64,000 nt of DNA, taken from the NCBI RefSeq assembly GCF_036188265.1, contig NZ_CP108093.1, forward strand, positions 2,865,001 to 2,929,000, in the 5' to 3' direction. Below the pieces are notes generated by a model that saw nothing but the letters and a program-made list of their open reading frames with translations, was not told where the DNA came from and searched no databases. Below are positions 8,254 to 17,370 of this stretch, piece by piece. The position numbers were made by a program, and so were the translations under genes. The stretch is from Streptomyces sp. NBC_00247 (GTDB taxonomy: Bacteria; Actinomycetota; Actinomycetes; Streptomycetales; Streptomycetaceae). Numbering within the stretch: the first letter of the stretch is position 1; each line of letters starts with the position of its first letter.

Positions 8254-8275
8254 GTCAGGGCCCCGGGAACGCGGG

Positions 8276-8310
8276 ACCGCCCGGCCCCCCTCGTGGGGTG
8301 GCCGGGCGGT
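8276..8310. terminator. Bidirectional terminator between kinase gene and ilvD
   Basis: ACCGCCCGGCC (8276-8286) pairs with GGCCGGGCGGT (8300-8310); inside, CCCC (8287-8290) pairs with GGGG (8295-8298) around TCGT. The gap lies between two convergent genes, so the hairpin can serve both. Confidence 0.75.
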
Positions 8311-8333
8311 CGCGTCGCTGCCGGGTGGAGCGG

Positions 8334-10184
8334 TCAGCCGAGCTTGGAGACGTCGCGCACCGCGCCGCGGTCGGCGCTGGTCGCCATCGCCGCGTAGGCG
8401 CGCAGAGCCGCCGAGACCTTGCGCTCGCGGTTCTTCGGCGCGTACACGCCGTTCAGCGCCGCGCGGCGGGCCGCCAGTTCGGCGTCCGGGACGAGCAGCT
8501 CGATGGAGCGGTTCGGGATGTCGATGCGGATGCGGTCGCCGTCCTCGACCAGCGCGATCGTGCCGCCGGAGGCCGCCTCGGGGGAGGCGTGGCCGATCGA
8601 CAGGCCCGACGTACCGCCGGAGAAGCGGCCGTCGGTGATCAGCGCGCACGCCTTGCCGAGGCCGCGGCCCTTCAGGTACGAGGTCGGGTAGAGCATCTCC
8701 TGCATGCCGGGGCCGCCCTTGGGGCCCTCGTACCGGATGACGACCACGTCGCCCTCCTTGACCTGCTTCAGGAGGATCTTCTCGACGGCCGCCTCCTGCG
8801 ACTCGCAGACGACGGCCGGGCCCTCGAAGGTCCAGATCGACTCGTCGACGCCTGCGGTCTTCACGACACAGCCGTCCACGGCGAGGTTGCCCCTGAGGAC
8901 GGCGAGGCCGCCGTCCTTGGAGTAGGCGTGCTCGACGTCCCGGATGCAGCCCTCGGCGGCGTCCGTGTCGAGGGTGTCCCAGCGCTCGGACTGCGAGAAG
9001 GCGGTGGCGGAGCGGACGCAGCCGGGGGCCGCGTGCCACAGCTCGACGGCCTCGGGCGCGGGCGAACCGCCGCGCACGTCCCAGTTCTTGAGCCAGTCGG
9101 CGAGGGAGGCGGAGTGGACGGAGTGGACGTCCTCGTTGAGGAGCCCGCCGCGGTGCAGCTCGCCGAGGATGGCGGGGATGCCGCCGGCGCGGTGGACGTC
9201 CTCCATGTAGTACGTACGGTTCTTGCCGACGTTCGGCGCGACCTTGGCGAGGCAGGGGACGCGGCGCGAGATCTCGTCCATCTCCGGCAGCCCGAAGTCG
9301 AGCTCGGCCTCCTGCGCGGCGGCGAGGAGGTGCAGGATCGTGTTGGTCGAGCCACCCATGGCGATGTCGAGGGCCATGGCGTTCTCGAACGCGGCACGGC
9401 TCGCGATGGCGCGGGGCAGGACGGTCGCGTCGTCCTGCTCGTAGTGGCGCTTGGTGATCTCGACGATCGTGCGGCCCGCGTTCTCGTAGAGGGCGCGGCG
9501 GGCGGTGTGGGTGGCGAGCGTCGAGCCGTTGCCCGGCAGCGCGAGGCCGATGGCCTCGGCGAGGCAGTTCATGGAGTTGGCGGTGAACATGCCGGAGCAG
9601 GAGCCGCAGGTGGGACAGGCGTTCTCCTCGATACGGAGCATGTCCGCGTCGGAGATCTTGTCGTTGACGGCGTCGGACATGGCGTCGACGAGGTCGAGGG
9701 TGCGGACGGTGCCGTCGACCAGCGTCGCCTTCCCGGACTCCATCGGGCCGCCGGAGACGAAGATCGTCGGGATGTTGAGACGCAGGGCCGCCATCAGCAT
9801 GCCGGGCGTGATCTTGTCGCAGTTGGAGATGCAGATCAGCGCGTCCGCGCAGTGCGCCTCGACCATGTACTCGACCGAGTCGGCGATCAGGTCGCGCGAG
9901 GGCAGGCTGTAGAGCATGCCGCCGTGACCCATGGCGATGCCGTCGTCCACGGCGATCGTGTTGAACTCGCGCGGCACCGCGCCCGCCGCATGGATCGCCT
10001 CGGAGACGATCCGGCCGACCGGGGAGAGGTGGGTGTGGCCCGGGACGAACTCGGTGAAGGAGTTCGCGACGGCGATGATCGGCTTGCCGATGTCCTCGCT
10101 CGCTACGCCCGACGCCCGCATAAGGGCGCGGGCGCCCGCCATGTTGCGACCGTGGGTGACAGTGCGGGACCTCAGCTGCGGCAT
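8334..10184 (-). CDS. ilvD: Dihydroxy-acid dehydratase
   Basis: The 616-residue enzyme dehydrates 2,3-dihydroxy-isovalerate and 2,3-dihydroxy-3-methylvalerate to the keto acids that precede valine, leucine and isoleucine. It has the IlvD/Edd cluster-binding cysteines in [10 protein letters not shown] and [11 protein letters not shown], the start block [11 protein letters not shown], and the C-terminal [11 protein letters not shown] motif. Length matches the long bacterial IlvD class (about 615). An AAGGAG site precedes ATG 10184. It is a single-gene unit; its leader contains a 15-bp tandem duplication described separately. Confidence 0.97.
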   Translation of the reverse strand: MPQLRSRTVTHGRNMAGARALMRASGVASEDIGKPIIAVANSFTEFVPGHTHLSPVGRIVSEAIHAAGAVPREFNTIAVDDGIAMGHGGMLYSLPSRDLIADSVEYMVEAHCADALICISNCDKITPGMLMAALRLNIPTIFVSGGPMESGKATLVDGTVRTLDLVDAMSDAVNDKISDADMLRIEENACPTCGSCSGMFTANSMNCLAEAIGLALPGNGSTLATHTARRALYENAGRTIVEITKRHYEQDDATVLPRAIASRAAFENAMALDIAMGGSTNTILHLLAAAQEAELDFGLPEMDEISRRVPCLAKVAPNVGKNRTYYMEDVHRAGGIPAILGELHRGGLLNEDVHSVHSASLADWLKNWDVRGGSPAPEAVELWHAAPGCVRSATAFSQSERWDTLDTDAAEGCIRDVEHAYSKDGGLAVLRGNLAVDGCVVKTAGVDESIWTFEGPAVVCESQEAAVEKILLKQVKEGDVVVIRYEGPKGGPGMQEMLYPTSYLKGRGLGKACALITDGRFSGGTSGLSIGHASPEAASGGTIALVEDGDRIRIDIPNRSIELLVPDAELAARRAALNGVYAPKNRERKVSAALRAYAAMATSADRGAVRDVSKLG

Positions 10185-10195
10185 CGTCGCTCGCT

Positions 10196-10225
10196 CCTTC
10201 GACAGATAAGCCTTCGACAGATAAG
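10196..10225 (-). repeat. Perfect 15-bp tandem duplication in the ilvD leader
   Basis: CCTTCGACAGATAAG occurs twice head-to-tail (10196-10210 and 10211-10225). A related piece CTTCGACGGAAAAG follows at about 10239-10252. On the ilvD strand the repeat reads CTTATCTGTCGAAGG, and its last copy supplies the AAGG of the ribosome-binding site. The block is much richer in A+T than its surroundings. Confidence 0.85.
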
Positions 10226-10318
10226 AAAAGACTGTCTACTTCGACGGAAAAGACTTTTCCGAGCGTACGCCCCGGCTCCAGGATCTGGACAGCCTGTCCG
10301 GATAGCGGGACGCCGTGC

Positions 10319-11032
10319 TCAAGGAGCGGTCGGTGCGGCGGGCCCTTCGGGCGGTGTGCCGCCGTGTCCCGCGCCCGGCGGGTCCGGTCGGGCGTGCGGG
10401 CCGTCCTCGGTCAGATAGCGCTGGATGCTGGGCGCCACCAGGGCGACGATCCGCTCCGGGTCCGCCGACGCGAGCGGTTCGGCCCGTACGACGTACCGCA
10501 GCATCGCGATGCCCACCATGTGCGAGGCGGCCACCTCGGCGCGGAAGGTCGGGTCGGGTACGTCCAGCTCCGCGGCGATCCGCTCCAGCAGCCGTCCCAG
10601 CACGAAGGTACGCAGCACCTCGGCCGCCGCCTCGTGGGTGAGCGCGGACCGGACGATCGCCAGCAGCGGTGCCCGGCTGGCGGGGTTCTCCCACACGGAG
10701 ATGAAGTAGCGCGCCATCCGCTCCCCCACCCCGTCCACCGGGCCGCCCAGGATCTGGGGGACCACGAGGGCGGGTTCGAAGGAGAGCTCCACGGCCGCCG
10801 CGAACACCTCGTCCTTCGTCCCGAAGTAGTGGTGGACCAGCGCCGCGTCGACGCCGGCCGCACGGGCGATCGAGCGCATCGAAGCCTTGTCGTAGCCGCG
10901 CTCGGCGAACTCGGTACGGGCAGCTTCCAGGATGCGGGCCCGGGAGTCGGGGCCGCCCTGGGCGGCGGCCCGCGAGGGACGGCCCCTGCGGCGCGGGGCC
11001 GGGGGTTCTTCCTGGGCGGAACGCGAGGTCAC
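10319..11032 (-). CDS. TetR/AcrR family transcriptional regulator
   Basis: This 237-residue protein has an Arg/Pro/Ala-rich N-terminal tail ([12 protein letters not shown]), then a TetR helix-turn-helix: [42 protein letters not shown]. The C-terminal ligand domain contains [19 protein letters not shown], as in TetR_C-type domains. The GTG start (11032) overlaps the TGA of the TIM-barrel gene in a GTGA junction, so both are made from one mRNA. It may regulate this pair or itself. The ligand is unknown. Confidence 0.9.
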   Translation of the reverse strand: MTSRSAQEEPPAPRRRGRPSRAAAQGGPDSRARILEAARTEFAERGYDKASMRSIARAAGVDAALVHHYFGTKDEVFAAAVELSFEPALVVPQILGGPVDGVGERMARYFISVWENPASRAPLLAIVRSALTHEAAAEVLRTFVLGRLLERIAAELDVPDPTFRAEVAASHMVGIAMLRYVVRAEPLASADPERIVALVAPSIQRYLTEDGPHARPDPPGAGHGGTPPEGPAAPTAP

Positions 11033-11853
11033 GACCGGGGCGCCCGCTTGGCCGAGGCCAGGTGGAGACGGGTGAAGGCGAGCGCCTCGGCGAGGTCCGC
11101 CTCGCGTTCGGCGGACGACATGGCCCGGCGGGTGTTGACCTCCAGGACGACGTGCCCGTCGAACCCGGTCCGCGCGAGCCGCTCCAGCAGCTCCGCGCAG
11201 GGCTGGTCGCCCCGGCCGGGCACCAGGTGCTCGTCCTTGCCGGAGCCCTTGCCGTCGGCGAGGTGGACGTGGGCGAGCCGGTCGCCCATCCGGTCCACCA
11301 TGGCGAGGCCGTCCGTACGGGCCGTGGAGGTGTGCGAGAGGTCGACGGTGAAGTGCCGGTAGTCGTCGTGGGTGACGTCCCAGTCCGGGGCGTACGCCAG
11401 CATCTCGCGGTCCCGGTACCGCCACGGGTACATGTTCTCGACGGCGAACCGGACGTCGGTCTCGTCGGCCATGCGCCAGATCCCGTCGACGAAGTCGCGG
11501 GCGTAGTGGCGCTGCCACCGGAACGGCGGGTGGACCACGACGGCGGAGGCGCCGAGCCGCTCGGCGGCGGACCTGGCCCGCTGGAGCTTGACCCACGGGT
11601 CGGTGGACCAGACCCGCTGGGTGATCAGCAGACAGGGCGCGTGCACGGCGAGGATCGGGACCTGGTGGTAGTCGGAGAGGCGCCGCAGCGCCTCGATGTC
11701 CTGGCTGACCGGATCGGTCCACACCATGACCTCGACACCGTCGTACCCCAGGCGTGCGGCGATCTCGAAGGCCGTCGCCGTCGACTCCGGGTAGACCGAG
11801 GCCGTCGACAGCGCGACCTTCGCATCGGGGACGCGCACCGCTGGATCTGCCAC
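11029..11853 (-). CDS. Sugar phosphate isomerase/epimerase-like TIM-barrel protein
   Basis: The 274-residue protein belongs to the xylose-isomerase-like/AP endonuclease 2 superfamily. Metal-ligand positions are suggested by [23 protein letters not shown] (Glu), TVDLSHTS (Asp-His), HVHLADG (His) and VLEVN (Glu). These are the usual ligands of a divalent-metal TIM barrel acting on sugars or inositols; the substrate is not evident. Translation starts at GTG 11853 before ADPAVRVP. It is upstream of and overlaps the TetR gene. Its upstream neighbour, the Ppx/GppA gene, lies about 130 bp away on the same strand. Confidence 0.82.
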   Translation of the reverse strand: MADPAVRVPDAKVALSTASVYPESTATAFEIAARLGYDGVEVMVWTDPVSQDIEALRRLSDYHQVPILAVHAPCLLITQRVWSTDPWVKLQRARSAAERLGASAVVVHPPFRWQRHYARDFVDGIWRMADETDVRFAVENMYPWRYRDREMLAYAPDWDVTHDDYRHFTVDLSHTSTARTDGLAMVDRMGDRLAHVHLADGKGSGKDEHLVPGRGDQPCAELLERLARTGFDGHVVLEVNTRRAMSSAEREADLAEALAFTRLHLASAKRAPRS

Positions 11854-11983
11854 CTGGACAGCGTACGGGCCCGGCGGCCGGCCGCCGAGGGGGCAGGAGG
11901 GAAAGTGAGATGGGCCATGAGCGGTCGGGGCCGGTCACGGGCCGTCGACGGCCGTCCGCGGCGCCCCCGCCGCGACCGGGCCG

Positions 11984-12940
11984 TCAGCTCAGCGCGAGCC
12001 GCTCCGCCGGGAGGTGGTCGAGGCGTCGCAGGATGACACCCTCGCGGAGCGCCCAGGGGCAGATCTCCAGCTCGGTGATCCCGAAGAGGTCCATCGCCCC
12101 CTCCGCGACGAGCGCCCCGGCGAGCAGCTGGCCGGCCCGGTCGGGCGAGACGCCGGGAAGCCGGCCGCGTTCCTCGGCGGTCATCGTCGCCAGCTTGGGC
12201 ACCCACTCCCCCAGCGCGGCGGCGGAGAGGGTCCGCCGGGTGTACAGCCCCTCCGTGGAGCGGGCCGCCCCGGCCATCCGGGCGAGCTGCTTGAAGGTCT
12301 TCGAGGTGGCGACCACACGGTCGGGCCCGCCGTGGCGGCTGAACTCCCCGACCGTACGGGCTATGCCGGCGCGGACGTACCGGCGCAGCTCGCGCAGCTG
12401 AGCCGGGTCGGCGGGCCCGGCGGGATCGCCGGGCAGCCAGGCGGCGGTGAGGCGGCCGGCGCCGAGCGGCAGCGACACGGCCGCCGCGGGCTCCTCGTCC
12501 AGCCCGAGGGCGATCTCCAGCGAACCGCCGCCGATGTCGAGCAGCAGCAGCTTCCCCGCCGACCAGCCGAACCAGCGGCGGGCGGCCAGGAAGGTCAGCC
12601 GCGCCTCCTCCTCGCCGCTGAGGACCGCGAGGTCGACACCGGTCTCGGCACGCACCCGGCCCAGTACGTCCTCGGCGTTGACGGCGTCCCGTACCGCCGA
12701 GGTGGCGAACGCCAGTACCTCCTCGCACCCCTTGTCCTCGGCGGCCCGGACCGCGTCGGCCACGGCGGCGACCAGCCGGTCGACACCCTCGGGACCGATC
12801 GCCCCCCGGTCGTCGAGGAGCTGGGCGAGGCGGAGCTCCGCCTTGTGCGAGTGCGCGGGCAGCGGGCGGGCGCCGGGATGGGCGTCCATCAGCAGCAGGT
12901 GAACCGTGTTCGACCCCACGTCGAGAACTCCGAGTCTCAT
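11984..12940 (-). CDS. Ppx/GppA-family exopolyphosphatase / pppGpp phosphatase
   Basis: The 318-residue protein is a one-domain member of the Ppx/GppA family (ASKHA fold). Visible motifs are the first phosphate loop [13 protein letters not shown], the catalytic-region [10 protein letters not shown], the second phosphate loop [13 protein letters not shown] and the C-terminal [15 protein letters not shown]. Such short forms hydrolyse polyphosphate or (p)ppGpp terminal phosphates in the cytosol; which one applies cannot be read from sequence. It is divergent from the Cys-rich gene at 12980, and the 39-bp gap must hold both promoters. Confidence 0.9.
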   Translation of the reverse strand: MRLGVLDVGSNTVHLLLMDAHPGARPLPAHSHKAELRLAQLLDDRGAIGPEGVDRLVAAVADAVRAAEDKGCEEVLAFATSAVRDAVNAEDVLGRVRAETGVDLAVLSGEEEARLTFLAARRWFGWSAGKLLLLDIGGGSLEIALGLDEEPAAAVSLPLGAGRLTAAWLPGDPAGPADPAQLRELRRYVRAGIARTVGEFSRHGGPDRVVATSKTFKQLARMAGAARSTEGLYTRRTLSAAALGEWVPKLATMTAEERGRLPGVSPDRAGQLLAGALVAEGAMDLFGITELEICPWALREGVILRRLDHLPAERLALS

Positions 12941-12979
12941 ACCCGGAACGCTACGCCGAAAGGGACTTACTCTTGGCGC

Positions 12980-13840
12980 GTGTCAAAGACGAACAAGGCG
13001 AAGCCGGGCAAAGCGACGAAGAAGCCTCGAACGAATCAGGATCGGAGTCAGGAGAGTCAGCGGACGGAAGCGAACGGACCCGACCGGTCCGACGAGAAGG
13101 GCATCGATTTCCCCCGGGCGTGGGTGGAGTTCCCGGACCCCGCCGACGACGAGCAGGTGTTCCGCTGCGACCTGACGTGGCTGACCTCGCGTTGGACCTG
13201 CATCTTCGGCAGCGGTTGCCAGGGCATCCAGGCGGGCCGGGCGGACGACGGCTGCTGCACGCTGGGCGCGCACTTCTCCGACGAGGACGACGAGAAGCGG
13301 GTGGCCGGTCACGTCGAGCGGCTGACTCCGGAGATGTGGCAGTTCCACGACGTCGGCACCTCGACGGGATGGGTCGGCATCGACGACGACGGTGAGCGCC
13401 AGACGCGCCGCTGGAAGGGCTCCTGCATCTTCCAGAACCGTCCCGGCTTCGCCGGCGGGGCGGGCTGTTCGCTGCACATCCTGGCGCTGAAGGAGGGCAA
13501 GGAGCCGCTGGAGACCAAGCCGGACGTCTGCTGGCAGCTCCCGGTCCGGCGGACGTACGACTGGATCGACCGGCCCGACGACACCCGGGTGCTCCAGATC
13601 TCCATCGGCGAGTACGACCGCCGGGGCTGGGGTCCGGGCGGTCACGACCTGCACTGGTGGTGCACCTCCGCCACCTCCGCGCACGGCGCGGGCGACCCGG
13701 TCTACGTGACGTACCGCCCCGAGCTCACGGAGCTGATGGGCAAGGAGGCGTACGAGCGGCTCGTCGCGCTCTGCGAGCAGCGGCTCGCCTCGCTGCTGCC
13801 GATGGCCCCGCACCCGGCGGACCCGGTGACCCCGGCCTGA
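12980..13840 (+). CDS. Cys-rich protein of unknown function
   Basis: The 286-residue protein starts at GTG 12980 with a Lys-rich tail ([14 protein letters not shown]). Its body has ten cysteines: 63, 74, 80, 92, 93, 149, 163, 184, 228 and 265. The cluster C-x10-C-x5-C-x11-CC followed by spaced single cysteines resembles the metal-binding layout of YkgJ/CxxC-type zinc or iron-sulfur proteins, but I cannot assign a family. There is no signal peptide or membrane segment, so it should be cytosolic. It is divergent from the Ppx/GppA gene, which suggests shared regulation. A 22-bp tandem repeat follows its stop. Confidence 0.7.
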   Translation: MSKTNKAKPGKATKKPRTNQDRSQESQRTEANGPDRSDEKGIDFPRAWVEFPDPADDEQVFRCDLTWLTSRWTCIFGSGCQGIQAGRADDGCCTLGAHFSDEDDEKRVAGHVERLTPEMWQFHDVGTSTGWVGIDDDGERQTRRWKGSCIFQNRPGFAGGAGCSLHILALKEGKEPLETKPDVCWQLPVRRTYDWIDRPDDTRVLQISIGEYDRRGWGPGGHDLHWWCTSATSAHGAGDPVYVTYRPELTELMGKEAYERLVALCEQRLASLLPMAPHPADPVTPA

Positions 13841-13888
13841 GGCCGGTGCTCCCGCCCCTGCGGATACGGCCGGTTCGCGCCACGGCTG

Positions 13889-14037
13889 GTGCGGGCCGGT
13901 CGCGCCCGGTGGGTGCGGCGGTCGCGCCCCGTGGGTGCGGCGGTCGCGCCCCGTGGGTGCGGCGGTCGCGCCCCGTGGGTGCGGCGGTCGCGCCCCGTGG
14001 GTGCGGCGGTCGCGCCCGGTGGGTGCGGGCCGGTGCC
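13889..14037. repeat. 22-bp GC-rich tandem repeat between convergent genes
   Basis: Five 22-bp units run from 13913 to 14022, each beginning GTGCGGCGGTCGCGCC. The first four are identical and the fifth differs at one base. Diverged copies flank them: a 24-bp variant at 13889-13912 and a partial one from 14023. The block fills nearly the whole gap between two convergent genes; 22 is not a multiple of three, consistent with non-coding DNA. Confidence 0.9.
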
Positions 14038-16197
14038 TCAGCCCGCCGGGGGTGGTTCGCCGGTGCCGGTGGGCTGGGCGGCTGGCGGGTCCGGCGGCCC
14101 GTCGGGCGAGGGGCTGGACGACTGGCCGGGCGGCGACGGTTCGGCCGGGCCCTGCGCGGCCGGCGGGCCGGTCGGGTCCGGTGACGGGCTCGGCGGCGGC
14201 CCGGCGGAGCCCGCCGGGGCCGGGGCCGCCCCGGTCGGGGCCCCGGAAACGGGCGCGGGGGGCTCGGGAACTTCGGGTGCGGCAGCGGCGGCAGGGGCGC
14301 GCGGGGCGGCCGGTCGGGTGGGAGCGGGCGGGGCGTCGGGCGTCGTGGGACGCAGCGGCCCCCCGGCCGGGAAGCCGGTGAACGCGGGGGTCCGGCCTCG
14401 CCCCTCGATCCGTACGTGCTGGGACCCGGGCGCGAGGACGACGCGGGCCCGCCAGGGGTGGCGCGGCTCCCGCGACCGGTCCACCCGGACGTGCAAGGTC
14501 GTGCTCTCGCCCGCCGCGAGCGTGCCCGAGGAACGGCTGAGCCGCAGCCAGCGGGCGTCGGTGCGGGCCGCCCAGACGGCGGGGCCGCCCCCGGAGGCCG
14601 TCAGCCTGAGGGACGTGACACCGCCGGAGGTCCGCACGGCGACGGTCACCGCCCCGGCCCGGCGGGCGCCGACGGCCGTACCGATCACCTCGGCGGTGAC
14701 CTCCGGGGCGGGGGCCCCGTCCGGCGAGCCGTCCCGGAGGACTGCGCCGGCCTCCTCGGCGTGCGTGCTGCCGCCCCCCGTGCTCCCGTCGCCGTGCCCG
14801 TCCCCGCCGCGCGGGCCGTCGCCGTCCCCGCTCTCCGAGAAGGTCCCGGCCGACTCGCCCACCGCGTCCATCTCGGTCGCGGCGGGCGACGCGCCCTCGT
14901 GGCGGTCCCCGGCCGCCGGCGCCCCCCGGTACGCCGCCGCCCACAGCGCGATGACCGGCGCCGCCACGACCGTCGCGACCACCGTCGTCGTCATGACCCG
15001 GGCGCGCAGCCGGTCGCGGCGGGCCGCGTGGTCCTTCGGGTCGAGCGGGTAACCGGCCCGGTCGAAACGCGGGGAACCGGCGCGGGAACGCTGGGCGTGC
15101 GCCATCGCCACCCGCACCGACGGGCGGGGCGCCTCCACCACGGGCAGTCCCGCGGCGGGGGCGACGGCCACTCCGGGCCAGGGACCGGCGGCTCCGGCAC
15201 GTTCGGCGGCGCGCCGGCAGCGCGGGCAGTCGTCGACGTGGCGGACGAGCTCGCGGCGCAGCGGGGCGGAGAGCAGCGCCTGCCGGTCGCGGGTGAGGCT
15301 GCGGACGGCGGAGCAGGTGCCGTCCTCGGCGACGGCGAGCGCGGCCCTGGTCCGCTCGACCTCGCAGGAGGCCGCGGCGAGGAGTTCGCGCGCGGTGGCC
15401 GGGTCGAGTCCGAGCACGGAGGCGACGGCACGCGGGGTGAGTCCGTGCCGGACGGAGAGTTCGAGCGCCTCACGCTGCTCGGGCGTGGTACCGGCCGCCT
15501 CCGGCCAGGCCAGCTGCGCGAGTTCGCGACGGCGGGCCTCGGACGCGGGGCTCTCCCCGGAAGGCGGGACGGTCGCCTCCTCGGGGGTGGTACGAGGCGG
15601 CCCAGCGGTGTCCGGTGCGCTCCCCCCCTCCTGCCCGCCCCGGTCGGCGGGGCGGACGGACCCGCCGACACCGGTGGCCGGTCCGGTGACCGGTCCTGAG
15701 ACGGGAGCCTCGCCGGGTGCTCCTTCCGGAGCGGCCGGAGCGGCCGGAGCGGCCGGGGCGAGGGCCTCCGCGAGCGCGGCGCCGCGCTCCTCACTCACCG
15801 GACGGCCGGAGTCCCTGGGAGTCCGGCGGTGGGCCTGACGGCCGCGCTTCTGCTCGGCGAGCACGCGCAGGCACATCCACCTGGCCAGCGCGTACAGCCA
15901 GGATTTACGTTCCTCCTGACCCGTGGGGCACCGCCCGTCCTGGCGTTCCGCGACGGCGAGGACGGCTCCCAGTGCCTCCGTGGCGGCCTCGTGGTCGCAG
16001 AGGACGGAGAGGCAGTAGGTGAAGAGGCCGTCGAGGTACGGCTCGTCACGTGCGGGCGGTCGCTGCGCCGGGAGGTGGGGGGCGCGACGGGGCGATCGGT
16101 GTGCGCCGGTGGTGTGCGTGGGAGGCTCCAGCCTGCTGCTCGTCACCGTGCGACCGTAGGCAGAGAAGGACGCCCTCTCGGTTCCCCTTTCGGACAT
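14038..16197 (-). CDS. Membrane protein fusing a sigma-like module, zinc-binding anti-sigma motif and BACON-like outer domain
   Basis: The 719-residue protein starts with a region like ECF sigma region 2 (about 51-118: DEPYLDGLFTYCLSVL … WLYALARWMCLRVLAEQ). An Ala/Pro/Gly linker (145-220) leads to a region-4-like helix-turn-helix (238-285: PEQREALELSVRHGLTPRAV). Next is HVDDCPRC (His320, Cys324, Cys327), the HxxxCxxC of zinc anti-sigma domains. One transmembrane helix (about 401-423) follows, then an outer domain with RWLRLSRSSGTLAAGES, typical of BACON folds, and a Pro-rich tail. It may be a self-contained membrane signalling protein or a degenerate sigma factor. The start ATG 16197 has AGGG seven bases upstream. 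Confidence 0.78.
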   Translation of the reverse strand: MSERGTERASFSAYGRTVTSSRLEPPTHTTGAHRSPRRAPHLPAQRPPARDEPYLDGLFTYCLSVLCDHEAATEALGAVLAVAERQDGRCPTGQEERKSWLYALARWMCLRVLAEQKRGRQAHRRTPRDSGRPVSEERGAALAEALAPAAPAAPAAPEGAPGEAPVSGPVTGPATGVGGSVRPADRGGQEGGSAPDTAGPPRTTPEEATVPPSGESPASEARRRELAQLAWPEAAGTTPEQREALELSVRHGLTPRAVASVLGLDPATARELLAAASCEVERTRAALAVAEDGTCSAVRSLTRDRQALLSAPLRRELVRHVDDCPRCRRAAERAGAAGPWPGVAVAPAAGLPVVEAPRPSVRVAMAHAQRSRAGSPRFDRAGYPLDPKDHAARRDRLRARVMTTTVVATVVAAPVIALWAAAYRGAPAAGDRHEGASPAATEMDAVGESAGTFSESGDGDGPRGGDGHGDGSTGGGSTHAEEAGAVLRDGSPDGAPAPEVTAEVIGTAVGARRAGAVTVAVRTSGGVTSLRLTASGGGPAVWAARTDARWLRLSRSSGTLAAGESTTLHVRVDRSREPRHPWRARVVLAPGSQHVRIEGRGRTPAFTGFPAGGPLRPTTPDAPPAPTRPAAPRAPAAAAAPEVPEPPAPVSGAPTGAAPAPAGSAGPPPSPSPDPTGPPAAQGPAEPSPPGQSSSPSPDGPPDPPAAQPTGTGEPPPAG

Positions 16198-16432
16198 TTA
16201 ATCCCTATGGGTGAACGTAACGCTCGAAACGTGACAGGAACCCCCCATTCCGGCGCGTGCGCCGTGGTGCCCCCAGAGTGACCGGCGTCCGCGCGCCGCC
16301 CCACGCGCCCGCACGCCCCACGGCTCCCGCTCCTCCCGCCCCTCCCGCGCACCCCGGCGGGCGGGTCGGCCCCGGCGACCCGCCCGTCCGCCCGGCCGCC
16401 CGGAGGCCCGCCCGTCCGCCCCCGCCCGTCCG

Positions 16433-16446
16433 GAGGCGTACGCCTC
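16433..16446 (-). terminator. 14-bp perfect palindrome after a methyltransferase gene
   Basis: GAGGCGTACGCCTC is a perfect palindrome starting eight bases beyond the stop of the minus-strand methyltransferase gene (16454). It may act as a terminator stem, though it lacks a loop and a U-run. The rest of the 250-bp gap is a strongly C-rich tract on the plus strand with repeated CCCGCCCGTCCG-like pieces and no gene. Confidence 0.3.
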
Positions 16447-16453
16447 TGCCCGG

Positions 16454-17287
16454 TCAGACCACCCGACCGGAGGCCAGCAGTGCGCGGTGCGGCAGTGCCA
16501 GCAGCTTCTCGTCCTCGCCGCCCGGTACGACGAACTCCGCGCTGAGCGTCTCGTAGTGGCGCTTGATCTCCGCCACCGTGGCGGGCGTCTGGGCGGTCAC
16601 GATGCGGCCGATGGTCGCCACCCCGGACGCGGCCCCGGTCCACCACTCCTCGACGGTGGCCCGGTGCTCCCAGGCGAGGGCGGTGCAGGAGACGTCCGCC
16701 AGCCCGGCCCCCGCCAGCAGTGCGGCGAGGCCCTCGGGGGTCTGCTCGAACGCCTCCTCCGGGGCGAGCGGGGGGACCTCCGGCGGTCGGAGCGCGCCCG
16801 CGGCGGCGACCGCCCGGCCGAGCAGCCGCTGCCCGGTACCGGCGTCGGCTCCCCAGATGGTGACCGCTATCCGGCCACCGGGGCGGGTCACCCGGCCCAG
16901 TTCGGCGAGCGCCTTCCGGGGACGCCCGACGTGGTTGAGGACGAAGTTCGCGGCGACCGCGTCGAACTCGCCGTCCGCGAAGGGCAGCTCGGGCAGGAGG
17001 GCGACGCGCACGTCCGCCGCCGGGGCGGCCCGCATGGCGCTCTTCACCATGTCCGGTTCCGCGTCGACGGCGGTGACCACCGCCCCCCTCGTGCACGCGG
17101 CGACGGCCACCGCTCCGGTACCGGTTCCCACGTCCAGGACCCGGGTTCCGCCGCTCACGCCCGCCTCGTCGAGCAGCTCGGGCACGGTGCGTGCGCAGAG
17201 CCGGGCGAAGGACGCGGCGTAGGCGTCGGCCAGGCCCGCCCACTTCAGGCGCTCGGCCTCGTCGAACGGTGTGGTGCTGCTGGTCAT
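16454..17287 (-). CDS. Class I SAM-dependent methyltransferase
   Basis: This 277-residue enzyme has motif I RVLDVGTGTGAVAVAA, the acidic end of strand 2 in VTAVDAEPDM, motif II region ANFVLNHVGRP and motif III VTRPGGRIAVTIWG. The layout is that of UbiE/Methyltransf_11 enzymes; the substrate is unknown. The ATG 17287 has a GGGAGGGG ribosome site. It is divergent from radA with an 83-bp gap. It belongs to a different subgroup from the methyltransferase at 3776, with no obvious close similarity outside the SAM motifs. Confidence 0.87.
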   Translation of the reverse strand: MTSSTTPFDEAERLKWAGLADAYAASFARLCARTVPELLDEAGVSGGTRVLDVGTGTGAVAVAACTRGAVVTAVDAEPDMVKSAMRAAPAADVRVALLPELPFADGEFDAVAANFVLNHVGRPRKALAELGRVTRPGGRIAVTIWGADAGTGQRLLGRAVAAAGALRPPEVPPLAPEEAFEQTPEGLAALLAGAGLADVSCTALAWEHRATVEEWWTGAASGVATIGRIVTAQTPATVAEIKRHYETLSAEFVVPGGEDEKLLALPHRALLASGRVV

Positions 17288-17370
17288 GCGGTCCCCTCCC
17301 ACGATGGGGCCGCGGTCGCCCGCGGCCCTCCGGAAACCCCATTGTCGTAGCCGGGCTATACGGTGACGCC

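Noticed and set aside
3955..9039. A 1694-codon open frame on the minus strand
   Set aside because: It runs antisense or out of frame through the kinase, methyltransferase and ilvD genes, is extremely Arg/Gly/Pro-rich, and results from high GC suppressing stop codons.
13889..14022. 22-bp repeats as a CRISPR array
   Set aside because: The units are directly adjacent with no unique spacers, and no cas gene is in the window.
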